A stretch of 20,052 nt of DNA from Acd1 sp049973945 (GTDB lineage Archaea; Thermoproteota; Thermoprotei_A; Sulfolobales; Sulfolobaceae). Every line of letters starts with the position of its first letter. Position 1 is the first letter of the stretch. Position numbers and translations under genes: made by a program. The stretch spans positions 1-20,052 of the forward strand of contig JBMFJH010000025.1 of the NCBI GenBank assembly GCA_049973945.1, read 5' to 3'. This document shows positions 14,791 through 20,052 of this stretch, in pieces. The notes beneath the pieces were generated by a model that ran no database searches, was not told where the DNA came from, and saw nothing but the letters and a program-made list of their open reading frames with translations.

Positions 14791-14800
14791 ATTTTTATAT
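14791..14800. promoter_or_regulatory. AT box that can serve both thi4 and the zinc protein/ubiX genes
   Basis: The plus strand reads ATTTTTATAT; the minus strand reads ATATAAAAAT, a near-ideal TATA box. It lies 34 bp from the A of thi4's ATG and 30 bp from the ATG at 14830, giving leaders of about 8-12 nt either way. No second good TATA box is present in the 72-bp gap. Confidence 0.5.
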
Positions 14801-14829
14801 GTTTGTTTCTCAGTTAAGAAACGATCCTA

Positions 14830-15021
14830 ATGCCCTTCCAGCTGAACACCGAGGTCAAGTTCGAGAGGTGCACCTGGTGCGGAGGAGTAATAAAGGAGAA
14901 GCCGATAGTAGTGAAGACCTGCTGCAGCAACAAGCCCAAGGTGTTCTGCTCCCAGAGGTGCTACGAGGCTTGGAAGAGGGAGTGGCTAAGGGCCCAGGAG
15001 CAATTAAGAAGGCGGTTGTAG
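14830..15021 (+). CDS. small zinc-binding (TRASH/MYM-like) protein
   Basis: The function is unknown. The 63-aa protein has C14-x2-C17, then C31-C32, then FCSQRC (C40, C44) followed by an aromatic-basic helix YEAWKREWLRAQEQLRRRL. The CxxC plus FCSxxC arrangement is the treble-clef-like pattern of TRASH/MYM/YHS-type metal-binding domains, which sense or carry metals or bind nucleic acid. It shares a transcript with ubiX, whose GTG start lies 40 bp inside it, so the two are translationally linked. The leader is only about 8 nt and shows no clear ribosome site. Confidence 0.8.
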   Translation: MPFQLNTEVKFERCTWCGGVIKEKPIVVKTCCSNKPKVFCSQRCYEAWKREWLRAQEQLRRRL

Positions 15022-15596
15022 GCATAACGGGGGCCTCGGGAGTAATTTACGGGGTCAGGACTGCCAAGGCCCTGAAGGGCTTGGGCTTCGACGTTGACGT
15101 AGTGGTGTCCTTCGAGGCCGAGAAGGTCTCAATTTACGAGTGCGGCGAGTCCCTCTTCGAGATGCTCAAGGGCTTCAGGGTCTACAGGGAGAACGAGATC
15201 GAGGCCCCTCCCTCCAGTTCAAGCTACATAGCGAAGACCGAGGGAGTGATAGTCTCGCCGTGCAGCACGAAGACGTTGGGTTTGATAGCCCACGGGGTAG
15301 CCCAGGACTTGATTACTAGGGCCGCGCTCTCCGCCCTCAGGATGAGGAAGAGACTGGTCTTAGTGCTGAGGGAGACCCCCTTGGGGGAGATAGAGTTGGA
15401 GAACGCGCTCAGGGTGGCCAGGGCGGGCGGGATAATTCTCCCCGCATCTCCTGGTTTCTACCACAACCCGAAGGACTTGAAGGATCTCGTAGATTTCGTC
15501 GTGGGGAAAACCCTCGATGCCTTGGGGGTGGAGAACGACCTTTACAGAAGGTGGGAGTCCGTCAGATCAAGTCCAGGCCTCTGCGAGAGACTCTAG
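14982..15596 (+). CDS. ubiX: flavin prenyltransferase UbiX
   Basis: UbiX joins dimethylallyl phosphate to FMN, making prenyl-FMN, the cofactor of UbiD-family decarboxylases. In this 204-aa form, GITGASGVIYG (14-24), the middle VSPCSTKTLGLIAHGVAQDLITRAA, the loop LVLVLRETPLG, and GGIILPASPGFYHNPKDLKDLVDFV match the family throughout. The GTG at 14982 gives the normal length. The frame stays open upstream to 14799, but that part reads as a shadow of the zinc protein. No ubiD is in the window. In crenarchaea a prenyl-FMN decarboxylase is known in the modified mevalonate pathway of Aeropyrum, which is one likely user. The 3' end overlaps the convergent Cys-rich gene by 35 bp. Confidence 0.93.
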   Translation: MAKGPGAIKKAVVGITGASGVIYGVRTAKALKGLGFDVDVVVSFEAEKVSIYECGESLFEMLKGFRVYRENEIEAPPSSSSYIAKTEGVIVSPCSTKTLGLIAHGVAQDLITRAALSALRMRKRLVLVLRETPLGEIELENALRVARAGGIILPASPGFYHNPKDLKDLVDFVVGKTLDALGVENDLYRRWESVRSSPGLCERL

Positions 15597-15948
15597 AGGC
15601 CAAGTTGCTCATCTCCTGCTCTTCCCTGGCCAAGTCCCTCTCGAAGTCCTCGCTCCTCCCCTTGGGCTTGATGGCGAAGGAGCACTTGTTGCCGGGGAGT
15701 AGGGCCCTCTTCTCGCAGAAGGCGTACTGGCACTGCCCGGCAATGCAGTTGTCCCCTACCCACATACAGAAGCCGACCTTCTGCAGCATCCCCTTGATGT
15801 ATTTCTTTTCTATCTTGAGGGCCTTCTTGCTGCACCTGAAGTACGGGCACAGGGGGTTACAGGAGTCCCCCAGGGGGAGGGGTTTGGGTTCGCTGTCGTC
15901 GTCGAAACGCCTCCCGTATGGCCTTTCCTGGCCTCCCTTTCCGTTCAA
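15562..15948 (-). CDS. uncharacterised cysteine-rich protein
   Basis: I do not recognise this 128-aa protein. It has eight cysteines in two groups: C30-x3-C34-x4-C39, then C61-x6-C68-x4-C73-x4-C78-x10-C89. It also has the striking segment GFCMWVGDNCIAGQCQYAFC. Eight cysteines in this spacing suggest two metal sites (zinc or one or two iron-sulphur clusters). The N terminus is hydrophilic with no signal peptide, and the C terminus (about 95-120) is a charged helix. The TTG start has GAGGTC (15955-15960) 6 nt upstream. A TTTAAA box inside the endA 3' end could give it its own transcript. It overlaps convergent ubiX by 35 bp. Confidence 0.75.
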   Translation of the reverse strand: MNGKGGQERPYGRRFDDDSEPKPLPLGDSCNPLCPYFRCSKKALKIEKKYIKGMLQKVGFCMWVGDNCIAGQCQYAFCEKRALLPGNKCSFAIKPKGRSEDFERDLAREEQEMSNLASRVSRRGLDLI

Positions 15949-15975
15949 CTGGAAGACCTCCGTCCCTTCGTATCT

Positions 15976-16518
15976 TTAGGGTTTGATCCATTTAAACGAA
16001 ACGTAGTTTATAACCTTTCCTGGCCCGACTATCGCTAAAATCAGCTCCTTCCTTGTACTGTGGGAGACCCTGCCGAAGCTCAGGAGCTCGTTGGGCTTCA
16101 GCTCCTGTCCATACCTCAGGGCTATGACGAGGTAGGGCGCGTGCTCTATTCCCGGGGCTAAGGAGTAGACGGCGAAGTCCGCCCCGTACTTCGTCCCCGA
16201 CCTAACTACGAAGCCCTTCCTCCTCAGGTCGGTGTAGACTGCGTAGAGCTCGTCGAACCTCTCTATTTCCCTCCTCGCGCAGGCCCTCAGCTCGTCGACG
16301 CTCAGCCTCTTCCCAGACCCGTCGTAGACCTCCAGCACTCCCTGCTCCGCGAGGTAAATCGCCTCTATGACAGAGAGGACGAGGGGCTCGTTTATGTCCT
16401 CCGGCCCCTTGGGTTTGCCCGAGGTGAGGGGACGCCCGTAGTAACCGAGGGCGTAGACCTTCCTGGCCTCCTCTACGTTCTCGACTACCGCGTGGATCCC
16501 CCTCAGGACGGCCCTCAT
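15976..16518 (-). CDS. endA: tRNA-splicing endonuclease, catalytic subunit
   Basis: EndA cuts introns from precursor tRNAs at bulge-helix-bulge sites. The 180-aa protein has the full catalytic triad of the family: Y118 in YGADFAVY, H126 in GIEHAPYLV, and K157 in STRKELILAIV. The length fits the crenarchaeal catalytic alpha subunit, which in known crenarchaea needs a non-catalytic beta partner encoded elsewhere; none is seen here. It follows the DUF47 gene with a one-base gap (TGA-G-ATG), so they are co-transcribed. The order with DUF47 has no obvious biochemical reason. Confidence 0.95.
   Translation of the reverse strand: MRAVLRGIHAVVENVEEARKVYALGYYGRPLTSGKPKGPEDINEPLVLSVIEAIYLAEQGVLEVYDGSGKRLSVDELRACARREIERFDELYAVYTDLRRKGFVVRSGTKYGADFAVYSLAPGIEHAPYLVIALRYGQELKPNELLSFGRVSHSTRKELILAIVGPGKVINYVSFKWIKP
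15990..15997 (-). promoter_or_regulatory. candidate TATA box for the Cys-rich gene
   Basis: The minus strand reads GTTTAAAT inside the last codons of endA. Transcription would start near 15967, about 19 nt before the TTG and just upstream of the GAGGTC ribosome site. Read-through from endA (27-bp gap) is the alternative. Confidence 0.4.
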
Positions 16519-16519
16519 C

Positions 16520-17149
16520 TCACGCCCTCAGGTACGATATATAGTATAAAGAGTTGGCAATCCTGAGCATCGCGTCGGATGAGTCCTCGAGCCTGTCGAA
16601 GACGTCCTTGAGGAGCATGGTGGTCAGGAGGTCGGCGGAGTGCTCGAACAGCTTGAGCTCGGAGTTCCTGTAAATGTCGTCCACGTCCTCCTCCAGGGCC
16701 TTCACCTGCCTCATGTACTCCACCGCTTTGGTGGGATTAACCGAGAGGATCCTGAAGCCCTCGATCAGCGTCATCGCTTGGCTTATGAGCTTCTCCAGCA
16801 TCGTCGTCAAGAGCACCTTGATCACATCGGGCATCTGGTAACCTTTACTCATGACTATGGAGATCCTGTAGGCCGCCGCGCTGAGGTTCTGTGCCACCCT
16901 CTCCAGGTCGGAGCCCACGCTCATGTAGAGGTCGTAGGCCTCTAGCGCCTCCTTCAGCTTAACTAAGTAGGAGCCCAGCTCGAAGTTCGCTTTTTCCACG
17001 CTGTCCTTGATCGCGTTCACCTTCGGGTAAGTGTTGCCGACGGAGCCGTTCGTCACGGCTTCCCTGATCGTCCTTATGGAGTCGAGTACGTTGTTGGCCA
17101 TCTCTATGAACCGCTCGTCGATGTTAATTTCGGAAATCTTGTCGGGCAT
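16520..17149 (-). CDS. DUF47/PhoU-like helical protein
   Basis: The 209-aa all-helical protein matches the DUF47 family (PhoU-like). It has a long helical bundle with FELGSYLVKLKEALEAY, VEYMRQVKALEEDVDDIYR and the C-terminal LLKDVFDRLEDSSDAMLRIANSLYYI, which corresponds to the conserved end of the family and carries acidic residues thought to bind metal. In bacteria these proteins often accompany a Pit phosphate transporter. No transporter is present here, so a phosphate role is only a family-level inference. It has its own TATA box and is the first gene of a transcript with endA. Confidence 0.82.
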   Translation of the reverse strand: MPDKISEINIDERFIEMANNVLDSIRTIREAVTNGSVGNTYPKVNAIKDSVEKANFELGSYLVKLKEALEAYDLYMSVGSDLERVAQNLSAAAYRISIVMSKGYQMPDVIKVLLTTMLEKLISQAMTLIEGFRILSVNPTKAVEYMRQVKALEEDVDDIYRNSELKLFEHSADLLTTMLLKDVFDRLEDSSDAMLRIANSLYYISYLRA

Positions 17150-17174
17150 TTCTCGTGATTTGAAAGGATCACAG

Positions 17175-17182
17175 TTAATAAA
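17175..17182 (-). promoter_or_regulatory. TATA box for the DUF47-endA transcript
   Basis: The minus strand reads TTTATTAA and includes the TAA stop of the upstream helical-protein gene (17175-17177). Transcription would start about 3 nt before the ATG at 17149. Confidence 0.5.
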
Positions 17183-17573
17183 TGAACCGCGTGATCAAAT
17201 TCCGAATTTTTTCGATCATGGCCAAGTCTTTCTGTACTTCCTCCCTCAAGTGGCCGAGGTTGACCTTGGTGGGGATTGCCTCGAGGGCCCTCCTCTCGTC
17301 TGGTAGCATGACAGCGTAGTAGTAGTTAATTATCCCGAGGGCCTCCTCCCTCGTGGGCCTGTAGGTCACGTGCTCCAGGTTGTCCACTATGGCCTTGAAG
17401 TTCTCGTATATCTCCTTCCTCTTCGACCTCAGCCTCTTCAGCACTTCCAGCACCTCCTCCTCGTTCGGGGCGCTGAGCGCGACCAGGTTCTCTAGCCTCT
17501 CCACTAACGTGTGGTGCTCCTCCACTACCTTCTCCAGGTAGAGCAGGGCCCTGTGCACTTCTGCCTCGCTCAC
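17175..17573 (-). CDS. uncharacterised all-helical protein
   Basis: The function is unknown. The chosen GTG at 17573 overlaps the stop of the preceding gene as GTGA, giving 132 aa that start MSEAEVHRALLYLEK. The open frame extends further upstream, but there it only shadows the neighbouring gene. The protein is predicted helical nearly throughout, with coiled-coil-like stretches (about 8-30, 38-65 and 105-128), an NYYYAVMLPDE segment and few glycines. There are no cysteines, membrane segments or catalytic motifs. It is the last gene of the glyS transcript, directly behind the barrel-like protein, so the two small proteins may act together. Confidence 0.75.
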   Translation of the reverse strand: MSEAEVHRALLYLEKVVEEHHTLVERLENLVALSAPNEEEVLEVLKRLRSKRKEIYENFKAIVDNLEHVTYRPTREEALGIINYYYAVMLPDERRALEAIPTKVNLGHLREEVQKDLAMIEKIRNLITRFIY

Positions 17574-17917
17574 TGCTTGACTGCCCTCAGCGTCACCGTG
17601 CTGTTGTCCTCCAACCCCATGACTTCCATGTCGGCGGGGCTCGCCCACACCTCGTACTCCGGGATCTTGTCCTGGAGGATGACGTCGAAGACGTGCCTCT
17701 TGCCCTTAACCGAGATCTCCGCCTTGTCCTTGATGCCCAGCTCTTTTGCGGTCTTCTCGGGGACTACTATGACCCCCTGGTTGACGTCAGGTCTCTTCCT
17801 CAGCTTGACCCTCTTCTCGGTGACCGTCTTCCTCTCTCCCCTAAGGGCAGAAGGGGGCGGGATGACGTTTAAGACCCTCTTCAGCTCCTCCTCTTTTTTC
17901 TTCTGCTCCTCACTCAT
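17570..17917 (-). CDS. small double-psi-barrel-like protein
   Basis: No function is recognised. From the ATG at 17917 the product is 115 aa: a charged N-terminal segment (about 1-40; KKKEEELKR, then ERKTVTEKRVKLRKR) and a compact beta domain made of two similar halves. Half one is about 49-80 (VIVVPEKTAKELGIKDKAEISV); half two is about 88-113 (YEVWASPADMEVMGLEDNSTVTL). This strand-helix-LG-x-x-D-strand pattern, twice, is that of a double-psi or AbrB-like barrel and closely resembles the N domain of the CDC48 homologue in this same window. The ATG overlaps the GlyRS stop (ATGAGTGA) and has GGTGA upstream; a GTG at 17926 would add three residues. It is co-transcribed with glyS. Confidence 0.75.
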   Translation of the reverse strand: MSEEQKKKEEELKRVLNVIPPPSALRGERKTVTEKRVKLRKRPDVNQGVIVVPEKTAKELGIKDKAEISVKGKRHVFDVILQDKIPEYEVWASPADMEVMGLEDNSTVTLRAVKQ

Positions 17918-19637
17918 ACGTCCCACTCACCGGCACTCCCACGCCCTCGAGCTTCGCGTTCTCGTAGAGTAGTTTCCTGAGGACAGTAATTAAGTCCTGC
18001 TCCTTGACCCTCACCTGGTTCCAGGTGTCCCTGTCCCTTATCGTAACCGTCCCGTCCTCGAGGGTCTGCGGGTCGACTGTGACACTGTAGGGCACTCCTA
18101 TCTCGTCGACCCTCGCGTACCTCCTCCCGATGCTCCCCGACTCGTCGTAGACAGCCTCGAAGTGCTTCCTGACCTCCTCGAAGATCTCCCTGGCCTTCTT
18201 CATCAGGTTCTCCCTCTCTAACAGCGGGAAGACAGCGACCTGATAGGGGGCCACCTCCTTGGGCAGCATCAGCACTACCCTGTCCTTCCTCTCCGTGTAG
18301 GCGTTTAGTATCGTCAAGTACAGCGACCTCTCCACGCCGAAGGACGGCTCGACGACGTGCGGGATGAACCTCTCGCCGTGCACCTTCTCCTCTCTCTCCA
18401 CTATCGTCACGTAGTTAGCTATCGGCTTACCCGCGATCATCATCCCCTTCTTCACGGCCTCCTCCACTTCCTCAGGCTTCATCTTCGTTACCGTCGACAT
18501 GAACTCCTTCACGAACTCCTTGCCCTCCTTGTTCAGGGCCTCCCGGTTAATCACGACGCTCTTCCTCTTGACCACCTTGGGCTTGTCGTACTTCCTGAAG
18601 ACGGTCAAGTCCTCCCCGCTGAAGGCCGAGTGCCTCCCCAGGTCGTAGTCGCCCCTGTAGGCGTGGCCCGAGATCTCGACCTTCTCGCCCTTTACTACGG
18701 CGATCTGGTCGAATGTCTGCCTCGAGTAGTGGGCCCTCTCGTGCGGGAGCTTCTCCTCGAAGTAGAACTCGTTTATCCCCAAGGCCCTCACGAACCTGCC
18801 AGCCACGCCCATCCAGTAGGCCATCCAGGGGTTGACTACTACTTTCTCCCTCACCAGCTCCTCGATCCCGTACTCGACCGGGTTGCCCCCCTTCTCCTTC
18901 TCGCTGGCCGGGAGGACTTTCACCTTCTCGCCCTTGAACCTGTCGAGCGGGGGCATCTCCTGGGACTCGGGGTCTATGAAGAACTCGACCTCCATGATGT
19001 TGAACTCTCTCATCCTTATGAGCCCCTGCCTGGGCGAGATCTCGTTCCTCGCTACCCTACCCACCTGGGCTATCCCGATGGGCAGTTTCTGCCTGAAGGT
19101 CTCGTAGACCCTCTTGAAGGACGTGAACATGCCTTGGGCGGTCTCTGGCCTCAGGTAGCCAACGGAGCTGGAGTAGGGGCCTATCTGCGTCCTGAAGAGG
19201 AGGTTGAAGAGCCTAACTTCGCTCAACTCTCCCCCGTCGTAGGGGCACTTGACCCCCTTCTCCCTGATGATCTTCGTCAGCTCCTCGGGCTTCAGCCCCT
19301 CCACGCTCATCTTCAAAGCCTCCTCTATGAGGTGGTCGGCCCTGAAGACCCTGTGGCACTTCGTGCACTCGACTATCGGGTCGGTGAAGTTCTCGACGTG
19401 ACCGCTCGCCTCGAGAACCCTCGAGGGGGTGATCATGGGGGTGTCTATCTCGACCACGAACTCGTCGTTGTCGTAGACGAAGTACTTCCTCCAGAGCTCT
19501 ATTATCTTGTTCTTTATCCTGACCCCGATAGGCCCAATGTCGTAAAGGCCCGCCACCCCTCCGTAGATCTCGTAGGAGGGCCAGAATATGCCCCTCCTCT
19601 TGGCCAGCTCGACTACCTTCTCGTGGATGTCGGCCAT
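17910..19637 (-). CDS. glyS: glycyl-tRNA synthetase (archaeal/eukaryotic alpha2 type)
   Basis: This class II synthetase charges tRNA-Gly. The 575-aa chain has the archaeal/eukaryotic order: an N-terminal segment GGVAGLYDIGPIGVRIKN; motif 1 region with SGHVENFTDP; and a zinc module C91-x2-C94 with CPYDGG, where the usual fourth cysteine appears to be D134. Next come YLRPETAQGMF, motif 2 (VGRVARNEISPRQGLIRMREF), motif 3 (VVEPSFGVERSLYL) and the C-terminal anticodon-binding domain starting APYQVAVFPLL. The ATG at 19637 lies 27 bp from a TTTAAA box, so the message should be leaderless. It heads a transcript with two small unknown genes. Confidence 0.97.
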   Translation of the reverse strand: MADIHEKVVELAKRRGIFWPSYEIYGGVAGLYDIGPIGVRIKNKIIELWRKYFVYDNDEFVVEIDTPMITPSRVLEASGHVENFTDPIVECTKCHRVFRADHLIEEALKMSVEGLKPEELTKIIREKGVKCPYDGGELSEVRLFNLLFRTQIGPYSSSVGYLRPETAQGMFTSFKRVYETFRQKLPIGIAQVGRVARNEISPRQGLIRMREFNIMEVEFFIDPESQEMPPLDRFKGEKVKVLPASEKEKGGNPVEYGIEELVREKVVVNPWMAYWMGVAGRFVRALGINEFYFEEKLPHERAHYSRQTFDQIAVVKGEKVEISGHAYRGDYDLGRHSAFSGEDLTVFRKYDKPKVVKRKSVVINREALNKEGKEFVKEFMSTVTKMKPEEVEEAVKKGMMIAGKPIANYVTIVEREEKVHGERFIPHVVEPSFGVERSLYLTILNAYTERKDRVVLMLPKEVAPYQVAVFPLLERENLMKKAREIFEEVRKHFEAVYDESGSIGRRYARVDEIGVPYSVTVDPQTLEDGTVTIRDRDTWNQVRVKEQDLITVLRKLLYENAKLEGVGVPVSGTYE

Positions 19638-19660
19638 CTAGGCATAACTCAGGCACACTA

Positions 19661-19668
19661 ATTTAAAG
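19661..19668. promoter_or_regulatory. single TTTAAA box serving two divergent leaderless genes
   Basis: The self-complementary TTTAAA (19662-19667) is the only TATA-like element in the 51-bp gap. Its centre is about 27 bp from the A of the glyS ATG (19637, minus) and about 25 bp from the A of the agmatinase-like ATG (19689, plus), so one box fits both start sites. Confidence 0.6.
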
Positions 19669-19688
19669 CTCCGCGTAGTCCCGACCAT

Positions 19689-20052
19689 ATGAGCGACGCC
19701 AGGCTCCTCTGGCTCAACGAGTCGGCACAGAAGTTCGCGGGCTTCAACAGGGAGTCCTCGCCCTTCGTCGTAATTGGCTTGCCCATGGACATAACCTCGA
19801 GCTTCAGGCCCGGCTCCAGGTTCGCCCCCCAGGCGATAAGGGCGGCGGCCCCGAACATAGAGTTCTACTCTATTAGGGGAGGGGTCGACGTCGCCGAGTT
19901 CGGCTTCAACGACGCGGGCGACATAGCCTTCCACCCCTCGGACGTCGAGGAGAACCTGAGGAGGATTAGCGACGTCTTCTCTTACTTCAAGGAGAAGGGT
20001 AAGGTGGCTATCGGGATAGGGGGAGAGCACACGGTGACGCCGGGGATAGTCG
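19689..20052 (+). CDS. agmatinase/arginase-family ureohydrolase, 5' part (runs off window)
   Basis: This metal-dependent hydrolase family removes urea from agmatine (polyamine synthesis) or arginine. The first 121 codons are visible. They show VVIGLPMDITSSFRPGSRFAPQAIR, the family's opening with the conserved GxRxxPxAIR region, then EFGFNDAGDIAF, and IGIGGEHTVTPG with the metal ligand H114. The product begins MSDARLLWLNESAQKF. The remaining metal-binding motifs (DAHxD and later) lie beyond the window. Most archaeal members are agmatinases, so that is the likeliest activity, but the specificity residues are not visible. The ATG is expected to be at the 5' end of a leaderless message. Confidence 0.88.
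   Translation, partial: MSDARLLWLNESAQKFAGFNRESSPFVVIGLPMDITSSFRPGSRFAPQAIRAAAPNIEFYSIRGGVDVAEFGFNDAGDIAFHPSDVEENLRRISDVFSYFKEKGKVAIGIGGEHTVTPGIV

Noticed and set aside
14799..14981. Upstream extension of the UbiX reading frame
   Set aside because: The extension is a shadow of the zinc-protein gene in another frame, lacks UbiX homology, and starts before the predicted transcript.
17574..17648. N-terminal extension of the helical protein
   Set aside because: It covers the coding end of the barrel-like gene and has shadow-like composition; GTG at 17573 overlaps the upstream stop.
18434..18441. ATGATGA on the minus strand as a possible C box
   Set aside because: It lies inside glyS and no CTGA box follows at guide spacing.
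18357..19661. 434-codon open frame on the plus strand
   Set aside because: It lies exactly opposite glyS and has the Leu/Val/His/Pro-rich composition of an antisense shadow in GC-rich DNA.

Overview
This is a compact, almost fully coding window from a hyperthermophilic archaeon, most likely a crenarchaeote (Thermoproteota, Desulfurococcales-like). The indicators are a full-length reverse gyrase, ribosomal proteins S24e, S25e and S27ae (S25e is a TACK/crenarchaeal marker), archaeal tRNA-splicing endonuclease, A-type ATP synthase subunits, KEOPS components, heavy AGG/ATA codon use, and TTTAAA-type TATA boxes about 25 bp upstream of leaderless or near-leaderless starts. An Ignicoccus-like genome is a guess from overall style and is not proven. 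No CRISPR, IS element, tRNA or rRNA gene was seen.

Layout. (1) 1-1677: a minus-strand CDC48-type AAA ATPase whose second ATPase domain breaks off after a few residues, then a 180-bp divergent promoter region. (2) 1678-6391: reverse gyrase followed by a nitrilase-fold protein that has lost catalytic residues. (3) 6434-7809: S25e (minus), a TrmB-type regulator, a 48-residue ribbon-helix-helix protein, and a candidate C/D box sRNA. (4) 7810-9928: tRNA m1A methyltransferase TrmI, then ATP synthase subunits H and C. (5) 9911-11268: an uncharacterised minus-strand protein and an aldo/keto reductase. (6) 11243-13933: a tight minus-strand operon rps24e-rps27ae-kae1-bud32-rdgB in which every gene overlaps the next. 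(7) 13969-15596: thiazole synthase Thi4 (minus), divergent from a small zinc-binding protein and UbiX. (8) 15562-17149: an eight-cysteine protein, tRNA endonuclease EndA and a DUF47/PhoU-like protein, all minus. (9) 17175-19637: glycyl-tRNA synthetase followed by two small unknown proteins (a double-psi-barrel-like protein and an all-helical protein). (10) 19689-20052: the 5' end of an agmatinase/arginase-family gene.

The shared theme is information processing and tRNA biology: t6A synthesis (Kae1/Bud32), m1A methylation, tRNA splicing, aminoacylation, ribosomal proteins and a probable methylation guide RNA. Core metabolism is also present (ATP synthase, Thi4, UbiX, ITPase). Several promoters show extreme compaction: TATA boxes contain the stop codon of the upstream gene, one AT box can serve two divergent genes, and three convergent gene pairs overlap at their 3' ends.

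The main items for a second look are the C/D sRNA candidate at about 7715-7774, the CDC48 gene with no D2 domain, the inactive nitrilase next to reverse gyrase, and the stand-alone Cdc48-N-like barrel protein behind GlyRS.
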